This document shows, one piece after another, positions 54,583 to 63,774 of a stretch of DNA of 64,000 nucleotides. The position numbers and the translations under genes were made by a program. Every line of letters starts with the position of its first letter. The stretch's first letter is position 1. Origin of the DNA: Bradyrhizobiaceae bacterium. GTDB taxonomy: Bacteria; Pseudomonadota; Alphaproteobacteria; Rhizobiales; Xanthobacteraceae. The notes below the pieces were generated by a model. The model saw only the letters and a program-made list of their open reading frames with translations, was not told the DNA's origin and did no database searches. The stretch covers positions 124,001 through 188,000 of the forward strand of contig JADYXZ010000017.1 in assembly GCA_020853885.1 (NCBI GenBank), given 5' to 3'.

Positions 54583-56250
54583 ATGCCCGACCTTTCCCCG
54601 CGCGAGAGCATGGAATTCGACGTGGTAGTCGTCGGTGCCGGTCCGGCCGGGCTCGCCGCAGCGATCCGCCTCAAGCAGCTCAACCCGGAAATCTCGGTGG
54701 TCGTGGTGGAGAAGGGGTCCGAGGTCGGCGCGCACATTCTCTCCGGCGCGGTGATCGACCCCGTCGGCATCGACCGCCTGATCCCCGACTGGAGCGCCGA
54801 CGCCGAGGCGCCGATCAGGACGAAGGTGACGGACGACCGCTTCTATCTCCTCGGCCCGGCCGGCGCGATCCGTCTTCCGAATTTCCTCATGCCGCCCCTG
54901 ATGTCGAACCACGGCAACTACGTGGTCTCGCTCGGCAACGTCTGCCGCTGGCTCGCAAGCCGCGCCGAGGCGCTCGGCGTGGAAATCTATCCCGGCTTTG
55001 CCGCCGCCGAAGTGCTCTACGACGCCAATGGCGCGGTTGCAGGCGTCGCCACCGGCGACATGGGCATCGGCAGGAACGGCGAGCAGAAGCCCGGCTTCAC
55101 CCGCGGCATGGAGCTGCGCGGCAAGTACACGCTGTTCGCCGAAGGCGCGCGCGGCTCGCTGACCAAGCAACTGATCGCGCGCTTCAAGCTGAGTGAGGGA
55201 CGCGAGCCGCAGAAATTCGGCATCGGCCTGAAGGAGCTCTGGAAGGTCGCGCCGGAAAAGCACAAGCCGGGGCTCGTGCAGCACAGCTTCGGCTGGCCGC
55301 TCGACGGCAGGACCGGCGGCGGCTCGTTCCTTTATCACCTCGAAGACGGGCAGGTCGTCGTCGGCTTCGTGTTGCACTTGAACTACGAGAACCCGTACAT
55401 CGCGCCGTTCGAGGAATTCCAGCGCTTCAAGACGCACCCGATCATTCGCCCCACCTTCGAGGGCGGCAAGCGCATCGCCTATGGCGCCCGCGCGCTCACC
55501 GAAGGCGGCTGGCAATCGGTGCCGAAGCTCACGTTTCCCGGCGGCGCGCTGATCGGCTGCACCGCCGGTTTCATGAACGTGCCGCGCATCAAGGGCAGCC
55601 ACAACGCGATCGTCTCCGGCATCCTCGCTGCCGAGACACTTGCCGCCGCATTGCAGGCCGGCCGCGCGAACGATGAGCTGGCCGACTACGACGCCGCGTG
55701 GCGCGAGTCATCGATCGGCCGCGACCTCAAGCCCGTGCGCAACGTCAAGCCGCTCTGGTCGCGCTTCGGCACGCTGCTCGGCATCGGCCTCGGCGGCTTC
55801 GACATGTGGCTGAACACGATCTTCCGCGTCTCGCCGTTCGGCACCCTCAGGCACGGCAAGCCGGATTCCGCGGCGCTGAAGCCTGCCGCGCAATTCCAGC
55901 CGATCGCCTATCCGAAGCCCGACGGCGTCATCACTTTCGACAAGCTCTCATCCGTGTTCCTGTCGAACACCAATCACGAGGAAGATCAGCCGGTGCATCT
56001 GCACGTGCGCGACATCGCGCTCCAGCAGAGCTCCGAGCTCGGAATCTATGCGGGGCCGTCCGCTCGCTATTGTCCGGCCGCCGTCTATGAGTGGGTCCAA
56101 GAATCGTCAGAAGCGGGCGGCTCGCCGCGCTACGTCATCAACGCGCAGAACTGCGTCCACTGCAAGACGTGCGACATCAAGGACCCGAACCAGAACATCA
56201 ACTGGGTACCGCCCGAAGGCGGCGGCGGTCCGAACTACCCGAATATGTGA
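54583..56250 (+). CDS. Electron transfer flavoprotein-ubiquinone oxidoreductase
   Basis: A 555-residue membrane-associated flavoprotein that passes electrons from ETF to ubiquinone in fatty-acid and amino-acid oxidation. The FAD-binding motif VVVGAGPAGLAAAIRL begins near residue 14. The ubiquinone-binding middle domain is present, and the C-terminal [4Fe-4S] site uses cysteines in CPAAVYEW and NCVHCKTC. The start ATG 54583 follows AAAGGAG. ETF alpha and beta genes are not in the window. Confidence 0.95.
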   Translation: MPDLSPRESMEFDVVVVGAGPAGLAAAIRLKQLNPEISVVVVEKGSEVGAHILSGAVIDPVGIDRLIPDWSADAEAPIRTKVTDDRFYLLGPAGAIRLPNFLMPPLMSNHGNYVVSLGNVCRWLASRAEALGVEIYPGFAAAEVLYDANGAVAGVATGDMGIGRNGEQKPGFTRGMELRGKYTLFAEGARGSLTKQLIARFKLSEGREPQKFGIGLKELWKVAPEKHKPGLVQHSFGWPLDGRTGGGSFLYHLEDGQVVVGFVLHLNYENPYIAPFEEFQRFKTHPIIRPTFEGGKRIAYGARALTEGGWQSVPKLTFPGGALIGCTAGFMNVPRIKGSHNAIVSGILAAETLAAALQAGRANDELADYDAAWRESSIGRDLKPVRNVKPLWSRFGTLLGIGLGGFDMWLNTIFRVSPFGTLRHGKPDSAALKPAAQFQPIAYPKPDGVITFDKLSSVFLSNTNHEEDQPVHLHVRDIALQQSSELGIYAGPSARYCPAAVYEWVQESSEAGGSPRYVINAQNCVHCKTCDIKDPNQNINWVPPEGGGGPNYPNM

Positions 56251-56317
56251 CCCCCGGCGCGGCCAAGCGAAGCGAGGGGCCAGCGCGGGAAGCAAAAAAA
56301 TTCCGGCTTCGTTTCGG

Positions 56318-56355
56318 CGTCATCCCGGGCGACGCCGAAGGCCGAGACCCGGGAT
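56318..56355. repeat. Intergenic palindrome, GTCATCCCGGG type
   Basis: GTCATCCCGGGCGACGCCGA to GAGACCCGGGATC, the same family as 3632-3693. It lies between the convergent ETF-QO and toxin genes. Confidence 0.75.
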
Positions 56356-56374
56356 CGTCCAAAATTAGCGCACA

Positions 56375-56728
56375 CTATGCCTTCACGAGAAATCTCGCGA
56401 GATGCCGCGCCGCCGAGCGCGCGGTCGCTTTGTCCAGTCGCCCTGCGCGGCGGAGAATCCGGCCGGTTTCAACGCAGGCGATCTTGGCTGTCCGCACGAG
56501 CGACGGCGCCGGCAGTCCTGCGCGCTTCAAGTCCGCGATCGTGACATCGCTCGACCAGGCCCTGTTCTCCGCGCTCGTGATCATGGCGAGCCAGACGAGG
56601 CCGTGCGGCGCGAGCTTCGACGTCGAGACGACCAGTGCAGGCCGCCGCTTCTCCGCAAGCCGGTCGGCGTAGGGGAAGGGGACGACGACCACGTCGAACG
56701 GCGCATATCGCGCCTCAGAGGCCGGCAT
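56375..56728 (-). CDS. PemK/MazF-family toxin (mRNA interferase-like)
   Basis: A 117-residue protein of the PemK/MazF fold. The family core reads FDVVVVPFPYADRLAEKRRPALVVS, then LAMITSAENRAW and LPAPSLVRTAKIACVE. Toxins of this family are usually sequence-specific endoribonucleases held in check by the cognate antitoxin. The ATG at 56726-56728 lies upstream of the antitoxin stop, giving a 14-bp overlap and tight coupling. A longer in-frame start exists but overlaps the antitoxin further and lacks a clear ribosome-binding site. Confidence 0.88.
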   Translation of the reverse strand: MPASEARYAPFDVVVVPFPYADRLAEKRRPALVVSTSKLAPHGLVWLAMITSAENRAWSSDVTIADLKRAGLPAPSLVRTAKIACVETGRILRRAGRLDKATARSAARHLARFLVKA

Positions 56729-57101
56729 ACGCCTTCTCGTCCGCCTCTTCCGTCCACTCGGAGAAAGCGGCAAACGGATCGTCCATTTCGCCTGCTTTTT
56801 CGATCAGCACGCCATCGTCGGCGATCCGGTAGCGCAGCGTGTCGCCCGGTTTGAGCGCAAGCTGCTTCCGTACGGCGCGCGGAATGACCGGCTCGTCGTT
56901 CACTTTCTGCCGCTCGATGACTTCGAGCGACATGCGGGGCTGTCGGCGTCGCAGGCGCTTTTTCGCAAGATTTGCGTCCTCGAGGTCCTCGACATGCCGC
57001 AGGATCGCCTCGCGCGCGTAATAGCTCTTGGTGCGGCCGGTCTTCTTGGCGAGCCGTTCCAGGCGCTTTTCGATCTCGGGCGGCAGGCGCAGGGCGAGCA
57101 T
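56715..57101 (-). CDS. Fused antitoxin: ribbon-helix-helix domain plus AbrB/MazE-like domain
   Basis: A 128-residue protein. Residues 1-50 (LALRLPPEIEKRLERLAKK, then GRTKSYYAREAILRHVEDLE) match the ribbon-helix-helix domain seen in RelB-type antitoxins. Residues 57-103 (MSLEVIERQKV, IPRAVRKQLALKPGDTLRY, DDGVLIEKA) match a SpoVT/AbrB swapped-hairpin domain as in MazE. The acidic tail (DDPFAAFSEWTEEADEKAYA) is a plausible toxin-wrapping segment. The two DNA-binding folds normally occur in separate antitoxins. The start ATG 57099-57101 follows AAAGGAGA; M57 is a possible internal start for the AbrB half. Confidence 0.85.
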   Translation of the reverse strand: MLALRLPPEIEKRLERLAKKTGRTKSYYAREAILRHVEDLEDANLAKKRLRRRQPRMSLEVIERQKVNDEPVIPRAVRKQLALKPGDTLRYRIADDGVLIEKAGEMDDPFAAFSEWTEEADEKAYAGL

Positions 57102-57112
57102 GGCAGTCTCCT

Positions 57113-57132
57113 TTGCTATACATGTATAGCAA
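57113..57132. promoter_or_regulatory. Perfect 20-bp palindromic operator of the toxin-antitoxin operon
   Basis: TTGCTATACATGTATAGCAA reads the same on both strands and lies 11 bp upstream of the antitoxin start codon, with the ribosome-binding site between. It contains a TATACAT-like element that could be a -10 box. Autoregulation by the antitoxin is the simplest explanation. Confidence 0.75.
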
Positions 57133-57156
57133 TCCGTCCGCTGCCGCAACTCTCCG

Positions 57157-57765
57157 CTATGGCCTGATATCGCAACATCCCGACAGCAATTGCCCGTCCT
57201 GCGTCTCGATGCTGATGCGGAAGGGAAAGACGCGGTCGGACATATTGTCGGAACACGCCTGCCGCGCTTCGATCACGGCGCTGCGCACGGGTCCGCTGTC
57301 CGGGCGCACGAGCCAGACGATCGTGCTGTTGCGGCTTGGTTCAATCTTCCCGATTTCTGCGGCCACGGGCTCCGTCTCCAGCGTCCGGAATGTCGATTGG
57401 CTGCCGTCGATGGAGAACGACCAGAACGGCTCCGTCCCGATGCATTGCAGCGGTGACGGTGGCCGCCCGCCGGAGAAGGTTATCGACGGCCGAAGAAACC
57501 GCGCCGCCGCCCAGCCGGTTTGCCGACCGAACCTGACATAAGCCCATCCCTCGGAGCGGCGCAGTACCTCGACGCCGCTCGCCGTCGGCGGCAGCGCGCC
57601 TGCAAGCGGCGCATTGGCGCGCGGCTCGGTGCGGAGATTGAGCACGTCGTCGGCCGCAACGTCCGCCACGTCGGCCGTCTCCGCGTGGCCGCCGACAGGT
57701 GCGACGCACAGAAAAATTGCGGCCGGCAGGATCGCATACATGCCCGCTCGCCGGCGCCGCGGCAT
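57157..57765 (-). CDS. Exported SH3-domain protein with a COG3650-like C-terminal domain
   Basis: A 202-residue protein with a signal peptide (AILPAAIFLCVAPVGGHA, cleavage near residue 28). It has a bacterial SH3 domain (about 38-95: VLNLRTEPRANAPLAGALPP, GWAYVRFGRQTGWAAARFL) and a C-terminal domain opening CIGTEPFWSFSIDG, which recalls COG3650 proteins. C108 and the C-terminal CC pair may form disulfides. The function is unknown; SH3 domains of this kind often bind peptidoglycan. ATG at residue 9 is an alternative start. Confidence 0.82.
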   Translation of the reverse strand: MPRRRRAGMYAILPAAIFLCVAPVGGHAETADVADVAADDVLNLRTEPRANAPLAGALPPTASGVEVLRRSEGWAYVRFGRQTGWAAARFLRPSITFSGGRPPSPLQCIGTEPFWSFSIDGSQSTFRTLETEPVAAEIGKIEPSRNSTIVWLVRPDSGPVRSAVIEARQACSDNMSDRVFPFRISIETQDGQLLSGCCDIRP

Positions 57766-57795
57766 CGCCAGTCTTCCTTCAAGCTGTGCGCGCGA

Positions 57796-58755
57796 TCATT
57801 TCGCGCGCAGCCCCGCCTGGTCGACGACCTTCGCCCACCGCTTCTCTTCTTCCTCGATGCGTTTGGCGAATTCGGCGGGCGTGATGCCGACGGGCTCGAA
57901 GCCGAATTTCTTCATCTGCTCCCTCGTCTCGGCGGACTCGAGCGAATCCTTCACTTCCTTGTAGAGCCGTTCGATGATGGCGTCGGGCGTCCCCGCCGGC
58001 GCGACCATCGCCATCCACGCTTCCGCCTGCACGCCCTCGATGCCCTGCTCGGCGAACGTCGGCACGTCGGGAAGGGCGGGCCAGCGCTTGGGCGTCGAAA
58101 CGGCGATCATGCGGATCGTGCCCGATTCCGCGTGGCCGGTGACCGCGTTTGGCGCCAGCGTCGCCATGTGCGTCTCGCCCGCGATGACGGCGGCCACCGC
58201 TTCGGGCGAGCTCTTGTACGGGATGTGCTGGATCTGCGTTCCGCTCTGCTGCGCGACCAGCTCCATCGACAGATGCGAGATCGAGCCGATGCCGATCGAC
58301 GAATAGTTGTACTTGCCGGGATTGGCCTTCAGGAGCGCGATCAGGTCCTTGAGATTGTCGACGCCGAGTTTTGCGTTGACGACGAGCACGCTTGGCTGCG
58401 TGGCGAGGATCGTCACGGGCCGGATGTCTTTCCGGCTGTCGAAGCTCATCTTCATCGTCATCGGGTTGACGATCAGCGGCCCCGGGATCGTCGTGCCGAT
58501 CGTGTAGCCGTCGGCCGCAGCCTTGGCGACCGTTTCAAGCCCGATATTGCCGCCTGCGCCGGGCCGGTTGAGCACGACGAAGGGCTGTCCGAGCCGCTTC
58601 TTGAGTTGCTCGGACATCACCCGTGAAACGAGGTCGGGCGTCGAGCCGGGTCCGAAGCCGACGACGATGCTGACCGGCTGCGTCGGCCAGCTTTGCGCCA
58701 TCGCCGGGCCGCCCGCGGCCGCCGCCAGTAACGCCAGCGCCATAATTTTCTTCAT
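57796..58755 (-). CDS. Tripartite tricarboxylate transporter substrate-binding protein (TctC/Bug)
   Basis: A 319-residue periplasmic binding protein. The start ATG 58753-58755 follows GGGAGGAA. The signal peptide is MKKIMALALLAAAAGGPAMA. Bug-family landmarks are WPTQPVSIVVGFGPGSTPDL, NRPGAGGNIGLETVAKAAAD and HIPYKSSPEAVAAVIAGE. These bind carboxylates or related ligands. No tctA/tctB membrane genes are nearby; orphan Bug proteins are common in this group. Confidence 0.93.
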   Translation of the reverse strand: MKKIMALALLAAAAGGPAMAQSWPTQPVSIVVGFGPGSTPDLVSRVMSEQLKKRLGQPFVVLNRPGAGGNIGLETVAKAAADGYTIGTTIPGPLIVNPMTMKMSFDSRKDIRPVTILATQPSVLVVNAKLGVDNLKDLIALLKANPGKYNYSSIGIGSISHLSMELVAQQSGTQIQHIPYKSSPEAVAAVIAGETHMATLAPNAVTGHAESGTIRMIAVSTPKRWPALPDVPTFAEQGIEGVQAEAWMAMVAPAGTPDAIIERLYKEVKDSLESAETREQMKKFGFEPVGITPAEFAKRIEEEEKRWAKVVDQAGLRAK

Positions 58756-58942
58756 CGGATTCCTCCCTCTTATTGGTTCGACTATACACCCGGACATCGG
58801 ATCGTTACGGAGTTTGTGACACTTTGATCGAAGCCGCTCTGTGGCCCGATCAAAGCCATCTGCTCGCACCTTGGCTTTTGCCCCGGATTCTGCGCTACCC
58901 TGCCGCCGCGAAATCGACCGCAGGAAGCCCAAAGGAGCGCAC

Positions 58943-59503
58943 ATGTCCACCGGCCTGGTCATTCTCGGCATCCTCGTCCTTCTCGTCCTCTATGTCGTCT
59001 TTATCTACAACGGCCTGGTCGCGCTGCGGCAGCGCGTGAACCAGAGCTTTGCCGACATCGACGTGCAACTGAAGCAGCGCCACGATCTTGTGCCGAACCT
59101 GGTCGAGACCGTGAAGGGCTACGCCGCGCATGAGCGCGGCACGCTCGAAGCCGTGGTGCAGGCGCGCAACGCCGCGATTGCCGCCCGCGGCACCGAGCAG
59201 GTTGCCGCCGCCGAGAACGCGCTCACCGGCGCGCTGCGCCAGCTTTTCGCGCTCGCCGAGGCCTATCCCGACCTCAAGGCGAACCAGAACTTCCAGCAGC
59301 TGCAGACCGAGCTTGCCGACATCGAGAACAAGATTGCTGCCGCGCGCCGCTTCTTCAACAACGCCGTGCAGGAATACAACACCGGCATCGAGCAGATGCC
59401 CGCGGTCCTGTTCGCCGCTTCGCTCGGCTTCCACCGCCGCGAGTTCTTCGATCTTGGCGAGACGCGCCCGCAGCTCGAACAGGCGCCGAGCGTGAAGTTC
59501 TGA
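58943..59503 (+). CDS. LemA family protein
   Basis: A 186-residue protein with one N-terminal membrane helix (about 3-23: GLVILGILVLLVLYVVFIYN) and a helical-bundle domain, including QRHDLVPNLVETVKGYAAHE and FFNNAVQEYNTGIEQMP. The start ATG 58943 follows AAAGGAG. The role of LemA is poorly defined. Its common pairing with an M48 protease, as here, suggests a membrane quality-control unit. Confidence 0.93.
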   Translation: MSTGLVILGILVLLVLYVVFIYNGLVALRQRVNQSFADIDVQLKQRHDLVPNLVETVKGYAAHERGTLEAVVQARNAAIAARGTEQVAAAENALTGALRQLFALAEAYPDLKANQNFQQLQTELADIENKIAAARRFFNNAVQEYNTGIEQMPAVLFAASLGFHRREFFDLGETRPQLEQAPSVKF

Positions 59504-59525
59504 TGCGTGACAACCGGCGCGGCCG

Positions 59526-59642
59526 CCTCATCCTTCGAGACGCCCGCCTTTGGCGGGCTCCTCAGGATGAGGCGGGTTGAAGCAACTCCTCATGGTGAGG
59601 AGCGGGGCGTAGCCCCGCGTCTCGAACCATGAGGAGTTGCTT
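59526..59642. repeat. Two palindromic repeats between lemA and the M48 gene
   Basis: The first (59526-59573) runs GCCTCATCCTTCGAGACGCC to GCTCCTCAGGATGAGGC with the stem CCCGCCTTTGGCGGG. The second (59581-59642) has arms AGCAACTCCTCATGGT / ACCATGAGGAGTTGCT around GCGGGGCGTAGCCCCGC. They separate two genes expected to be co-transcribed. Confidence 0.8.
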
Positions 59643-59671
59643 CCCGCGTCGCGCGACGGATTGAGCAATCA

Positions 59672-60862
59672 ATGGCCGCCTACGGTCTCTACAACCACAT
59701 CCGCGCAAACCGCGTCCGCTCGATCTTCCTGATCGTCGGGCTGTTCTTCCTCGTCTATCTGCTGAGCTTCGCGGGCGCGCTGTTCGCGGCGGTGATGACC
59801 GAGGGCGACGCGCCGCTCGATTATCTGTTCGGGGTTGCGCGCGGCTATTTCATCGGCGCCATCCCCTTCGTCACCGTCGGCACGCTGATCTGGCTCTGGA
59901 TCGCCTGGCAGTTCCACCAGCGCATGATCGACGCGGTGGTGAACGGCCACGACGTCACCCGGCAGGAGGAGCCGCGCCTCTACAATCTGCTCGAAAATCT
60001 CTGCATCTCGCGCGGCATCCCCACGCCGAAGCTGAAGATCGTCGAGGACAGCGCGCTCAACGCCTTCGCCACCGGCATGAACGAGAAGCAGTACGCAATC
60101 TCCGTCACCCGCGGCCTGATGGATCGCCTCGACGACAAGGAGCTCGAGGCCGTGCTCGGCCACGAACTTACGCACATCCGCAACGGCGACGTGCGCATGA
60201 TGGTGATCGCCGTCGTGATCGCGGGGGTGATCTCCTTCGTCGGTGAACTGATCTACCGCGGCATTTTCCGCTCCGGCGTGCGCGGCGGCGGCTGGTCGGG
60301 CGGCCGCTCGTCGGGCAGCCGCGGCAAGGGCGGCGGCGGCGCGGCCATCGCCATCCTGATCGCGCTCGCGATCGTCGCCATTGCCTGGCTGCTCTCCATC
60401 GTCATCCGCTTCTCGCTCTCGCGCACGCGCGAATATCTCGCCGACGCCGGCGCCGTGGAGCTGACGAAGAACCCCGACGCCATGATCATGGCGCTGCGCA
60501 AGATCGAGAACCGCGGCGAAATTGCGGGCGCCACCGCCTTCGTGATGGAGATGTGCGTCGACAATCCGCACTCGGGCTTCGTCGATATCTTTTCCACGCA
60601 TCCCTCGATCGAACGGCGCGTCGAGGCGCTCGTGCGCACCGCTGGCGGCCGCGACCCCGGCCCGATCGCGGTTCCGGCGTATGAGGACGAACCGCTCGGT
60701 GAGATCGGCCCGGAGGAACCGGAGGAGTTGGAAGAGGTCGAAGAGGTGCGGCCGGCGCCTGCGCCGGAATACGAGCAGCCCTTGCCGCGCGGCCCGTGGG
60801 ACTACCCGCGCGGCAATCCGTTCGATCCCTGGCAATGGGGACCGTGGGGCCCGCGGCGTTAG
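59672..60862 (+). CDS. M48 family membrane metalloprotease (HtpX-like)
   Basis: A 396-residue protein with membrane helices at about 17-42, 57-80 and flanking the active site (about 177-192 and 221-240). The zinc motif HExxH is H164-E165-L-T-H168, and the third ligand is probably in SRTREYLADAGAVEL. A glycine/serine-rich loop (GGGWSGGRSSGSRGKGGGGA) and an acidic/proline-rich C-terminal tail are present. It probably degrades damaged membrane proteins together with LemA. Confidence 0.93.
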   Translation: MAAYGLYNHIRANRVRSIFLIVGLFFLVYLLSFAGALFAAVMTEGDAPLDYLFGVARGYFIGAIPFVTVGTLIWLWIAWQFHQRMIDAVVNGHDVTRQEEPRLYNLLENLCISRGIPTPKLKIVEDSALNAFATGMNEKQYAISVTRGLMDRLDDKELEAVLGHELTHIRNGDVRMMVIAVVIAGVISFVGELIYRGIFRSGVRGGGWSGGRSSGSRGKGGGGAAIAILIALAIVAIAWLLSIVIRFSLSRTREYLADAGAVELTKNPDAMIMALRKIENRGEIAGATAFVMEMCVDNPHSGFVDIFSTHPSIERRVEALVRTAGGRDPGPIAVPAYEDEPLGEIGPEEPEELEEVEEVRPAPAPEYEQPLPRGPWDYPRGNPFDPWQWGPWGPRR

Positions 60863-60863
60863 T

Positions 60864-62063
60864 TTAAGACTCGGTGTCCGTCTCGTCCCACTTCCGCGGC
60901 CGGTAGAAGGTGTGCACGCCGATCCGCTGGATCGTGCGCATCTCGCGCACCCAGGCGGGCCGTACCCAGTTGGCGTGATAGTGCGTGGCCTTGCCGACCT
61001 CGTTGAGCCAGAGCTTGCCGTCTAGCATGTCGCGCGAGATGCGTGTGGCGCGTGTCCACGCCGCCTGATCGTTCACGATCAGCTTCTTGCCCTCGCACGC
61101 GAAGGTGAACTGGCAGGCGAGATAGCGGTGCGCGTTCTGATAGACGGTCTCGCACACGTCCTCCGGATAGTAGCCGGAGAACACGCGGTTGATCACGACC
61201 TGCGCCACCGCGACCTGCCCGCGCTCCACCTCGCCGCGGCTTTCGAAATAGATCGCATCGGCGAGACATTTCTCCGCCTTCGCGCGCTTCAGGCCGGCAA
61301 GACCGAGCCGCTCCGCCGGACTCTTCGGCGTCGCCTCGTCGCCCGTGACGACGCCCTTGCGCACCACCGACGTCGACAGGTCGACGGAGCCATCCGACAG
61401 CGCCACGAAACGCAGCCGCTCCACCGGCGACGGCAGCACGTGCTCGAACGCGAGCGGCGGCAGCTCGTTCGCGTCGGCGCCGAAATAGAAGCGTGAGAGC
61501 CGCACCAGTGCGCCGGACGGCGGTACGGGATTGATGTCGCGCGCGATCGTGCCGAGGAAGTCCGACGTCTCCGCAAAGGGCTCGACGTCGATCACGGAGA
61601 GCCCCGTGTCGACAGCATCGGCCGCGCTCGCACCCGCTGCCGCGGGTTCGGGCGCGAGTTTCTTCGGCTCCATCGTCCGCACGGTCATCTTCGGCGCCGG
61701 CACGATCCGGTCGCCCTTGCCGGACCGCACGACCTCGGGGCCGCTTGCGAGCGGGGTCTCGAGCTCGATCGCACTACCGCCCGCGTCCGGCAGCGACGCA
61801 GTGAGCACCTCGAAGTGGTCCGGCAGCGGCAGCCGCGGTATGGCAATGCCGATCGGATTGGGCAGCGAAAACGTGGCCGTCCGCAGCGTGGAAAACGGAT
61901 TGGACAGCAGGAACGTGCGCGCCCGTTCGGCAACGCCGGGCTGGCTCACCAGGAGGCTCGCGAGGTCCTGATAGGCCGATTGTTCGGTGCTGACGAGCAG
62001 CAGCGCGACCCCGAACATGGAGCGAGCGGCGAGCGGGGCCCGCCGTGCCAGCGACGCAACCAT
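60864..62063 (-). CDS. SleB/CwlJ-type cell wall hydrolase
   Basis: A 399-residue protein with an N-terminal signal or anchor (SMFGVALLLVSTEQSAYQDL). It has a long, low-complexity middle and a C-terminal Hydrolase_2 domain: CLADAIYFESRGEVERGQVA (catalytic glutamate), VINRVFSGYYPEDVCETVYQ and the closing VGKATHYHANWVRPAW. Relatives in non-sporulating alphaproteobacteria act on peptidoglycan during growth. It converges with the M48 gene, with stops only 2 bp apart. Confidence 0.9.
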   Translation of the reverse strand: MVASLARRAPLAARSMFGVALLLVSTEQSAYQDLASLLVSQPGVAERARTFLLSNPFSTLRTATFSLPNPIGIAIPRLPLPDHFEVLTASLPDAGGSAIELETPLASGPEVVRSGKGDRIVPAPKMTVRTMEPKKLAPEPAAAGASAADAVDTGLSVIDVEPFAETSDFLGTIARDINPVPPSGALVRLSRFYFGADANELPPLAFEHVLPSPVERLRFVALSDGSVDLSTSVVRKGVVTGDEATPKSPAERLGLAGLKRAKAEKCLADAIYFESRGEVERGQVAVAQVVINRVFSGYYPEDVCETVYQNAHRYLACQFTFACEGKKLIVNDQAAWTRATRISRDMLDGKLWLNEVGKATHYHANWVRPAWVREMRTIQRIGVHTFYRPRKWDETDTES

Positions 62064-62400
62064 CGGACGCTTACCCTACGCGAAGCACCGGAAACCGAGC
62101 ATTTGGATGGCGCTGTTATCAGCTGCTTAACCTTGCAGGCGCGTTAACGGCGCTCGCTTCCGCGGGGTTCGATGGCTGCGTTTCAGCCCGTTGCACGCCC
62201 GCCCTTGGTTAAGAATTCGGAAACGGGACTGCCCTGATACTGCGCCGAAATTCGGAAGGGCGGCATGGCGTTGCAACTCGCACGGGTCGGGGCCACGCTG
62301 GATGAGCAGATCGTTGCAATCGCGGGGTCGCTGCCTCGTGCTTGTGCATGAGCGGAAACAAGCAGATCACTGAATCCAACTTCACTTCAAAGCATCATCA
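62064..62400. other. Intergenic region upstream of the chemoreceptor gene
   Basis: 337 bp between divergent genes. I see no dispersed repeat and no convincing coding frame; a 27-codon ATG frame at 62264 has no support. The region presumably holds promoters for both genes. A TTAAC...GTTAAC pair near 62127-62149 has the wrong spacing for a CtrA box. Confidence 0.55.
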
Positions 62401-63762
62401 ATGATCGAATTCACGTCTCGAATCGTTACGTCGCTTGGGCCGACGTTGGTTTTCGCCATTCTGGCGTTCTTGGCCGTCGCCACAGTTATCCTTGCCGTTC
62501 TCTATGCCTCGGCAAAGCGGAGGAATGGTCAGTTCGCTGCGGCTATCAACAACATGAGCCAGGGCCTCTGCATGCTCGGGCCCGGCGGCCGCATCATCCT
62601 TTGCAATGACCGCTACGTCGAAATGTACGGGATGTCGCGCGCCATCGTGAAGCCGGGCGCGACGCTCCGCGACATCGTCGAGCACCGCAAGGCGATCGGG
62701 CAGTTTTCCGGCGATCCCGAAACCTATGTGGCCGATGTCATGCAGCGGGTGGCGCGCGGCGAAACCAAGCGCATGATCATGGAGGTCGGCGGCGGCCGGC
62801 GCATCGCGCTGAACGAACGGCTCCTGCCCGATGGAAGCTGGGTGGCGACGCATGACGACGTGACCGAGCAATACAGGATCGAGCAGATGCGGACGGCGAT
62901 GCAGGCGCAGGACGAGCGGCGCGCCGTGGTCGAAGCCGCGATCCGTTCGTTCCGCGAGCGCGTCGAGGCCATGTTGCGCGGCGTGGGCGAAAGCGCCGCT
63001 GCAATGAAAGCCACGGCCGCGAATCTCGCGGCGTCGTCGGAGCAGACGTCGGAACGCGCTCAGGGCGCCGTGCAAGCGACCAATCGCGCCTCCAGCAACG
63101 TGACGACGGCCGCCGCCGCGGCGGACGAATTGTCGGTTGCCATTGCGGACATGAGCCGGCAACTGAGCGAAACCACGGCCGCGCTCCGGCTCGCCACCAA
63201 GGAAGCGCAGTCGACCAACGAGCAGATCGCCGGTCTGGCGGAATCCTCGGAGCGGATCGGCGCCGTCGTGCAATTGATCCGCAGCATCGCCGAGCAGACC
63301 AATCTGCTCGCCCTCAACGCCACGATCGAAGCGGCGCGTGCCGGCGAGGCGGGCAGGGGATTTTCCGTCGTCGCCTCCGAAGTCAAGTCGCTTGCCGTGC
63401 AGACGGCCAAGGCGACGGAGGAGATTTCCGCGCAGATCGAATCGGTGCAGAGCGCGAGCGGTGCCGCGGTCGGCGCCATCCAGCGCATTTCCGGGCGCAT
63501 GCAGGAGATCGACCGCCACGCCTCGGCCGTCGCCGCCTCCGTCGAGCAGCAGAGCGCCGCCACCTCGGAAATCTCGCGCAACGTTGCGAGCGCGGCGCAG
63601 GGCACCGGCGACGTGGTGAGCGTGCTCGATCAGCTTGCCGGCGCGGCGACCGAGACGCGGCGCTCGGCCGATACGGTGCTCGGCGAATCCGACGCGGTGG
63701 ACAAGGCGGTCTCGAACCTGCGCACCGAAGTGGAAGGCTTCCTCCACAAGGTCGCGGTCTGA
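62401..63762 (+). CDS. PAS-domain methyl-accepting chemotaxis protein
   Basis: A 453-residue protein. One N-terminal membrane helix (about 14-36) is followed by a PAS-7-type domain (about 45-150: [28 protein letters not shown]), a linker helix and an MCP signalling domain. The conserved tip of that domain includes [20 protein letters not shown] and [13 protein letters not shown]. It has no periplasmic ligand domain, so it senses cytoplasmic or membrane signals. It would feed a CheA/CheW array encoded elsewhere. Confidence 0.93.
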   Translation: MIEFTSRIVTSLGPTLVFAILAFLAVATVILAVLYASAKRRNGQFAAAINNMSQGLCMLGPGGRIILCNDRYVEMYGMSRAIVKPGATLRDIVEHRKAIGQFSGDPETYVADVMQRVARGETKRMIMEVGGGRRIALNERLLPDGSWVATHDDVTEQYRIEQMRTAMQAQDERRAVVEAAIRSFRERVEAMLRGVGESAAAMKATAANLAASSEQTSERAQGAVQATNRASSNVTTAAAAADELSVAIADMSRQLSETTAALRLATKEAQSTNEQIAGLAESSERIGAVVQLIRSIAEQTNLLALNATIEAARAGEAGRGFSVVASEVKSLAVQTAKATEEISAQIESVQSASGAAVGAIQRISGRMQEIDRHASAVAASVEQQSAATSEISRNVASAAQGTGDVVSVLDQLAGAATETRRSADTVLGESDAVDKAVSNLRTEVEGFLHKVAV

Positions 63763-63774
63763 ACAACTGTTCCG

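Noticed and set aside
62120..62150. CtrA-type binding site upstream of the chemoreceptor (TTAAC ... GTTAAC)
   Set aside because: The spacing between the half-sites is 11 bp where a CtrA box needs 7 between TTAA halves, so the match is not convincing.
62264..62350. A 27-codon ORF before the chemoreceptor gene
   Set aside because: It has no ribosome-binding site, a length expected by chance and no recognisable sequence.
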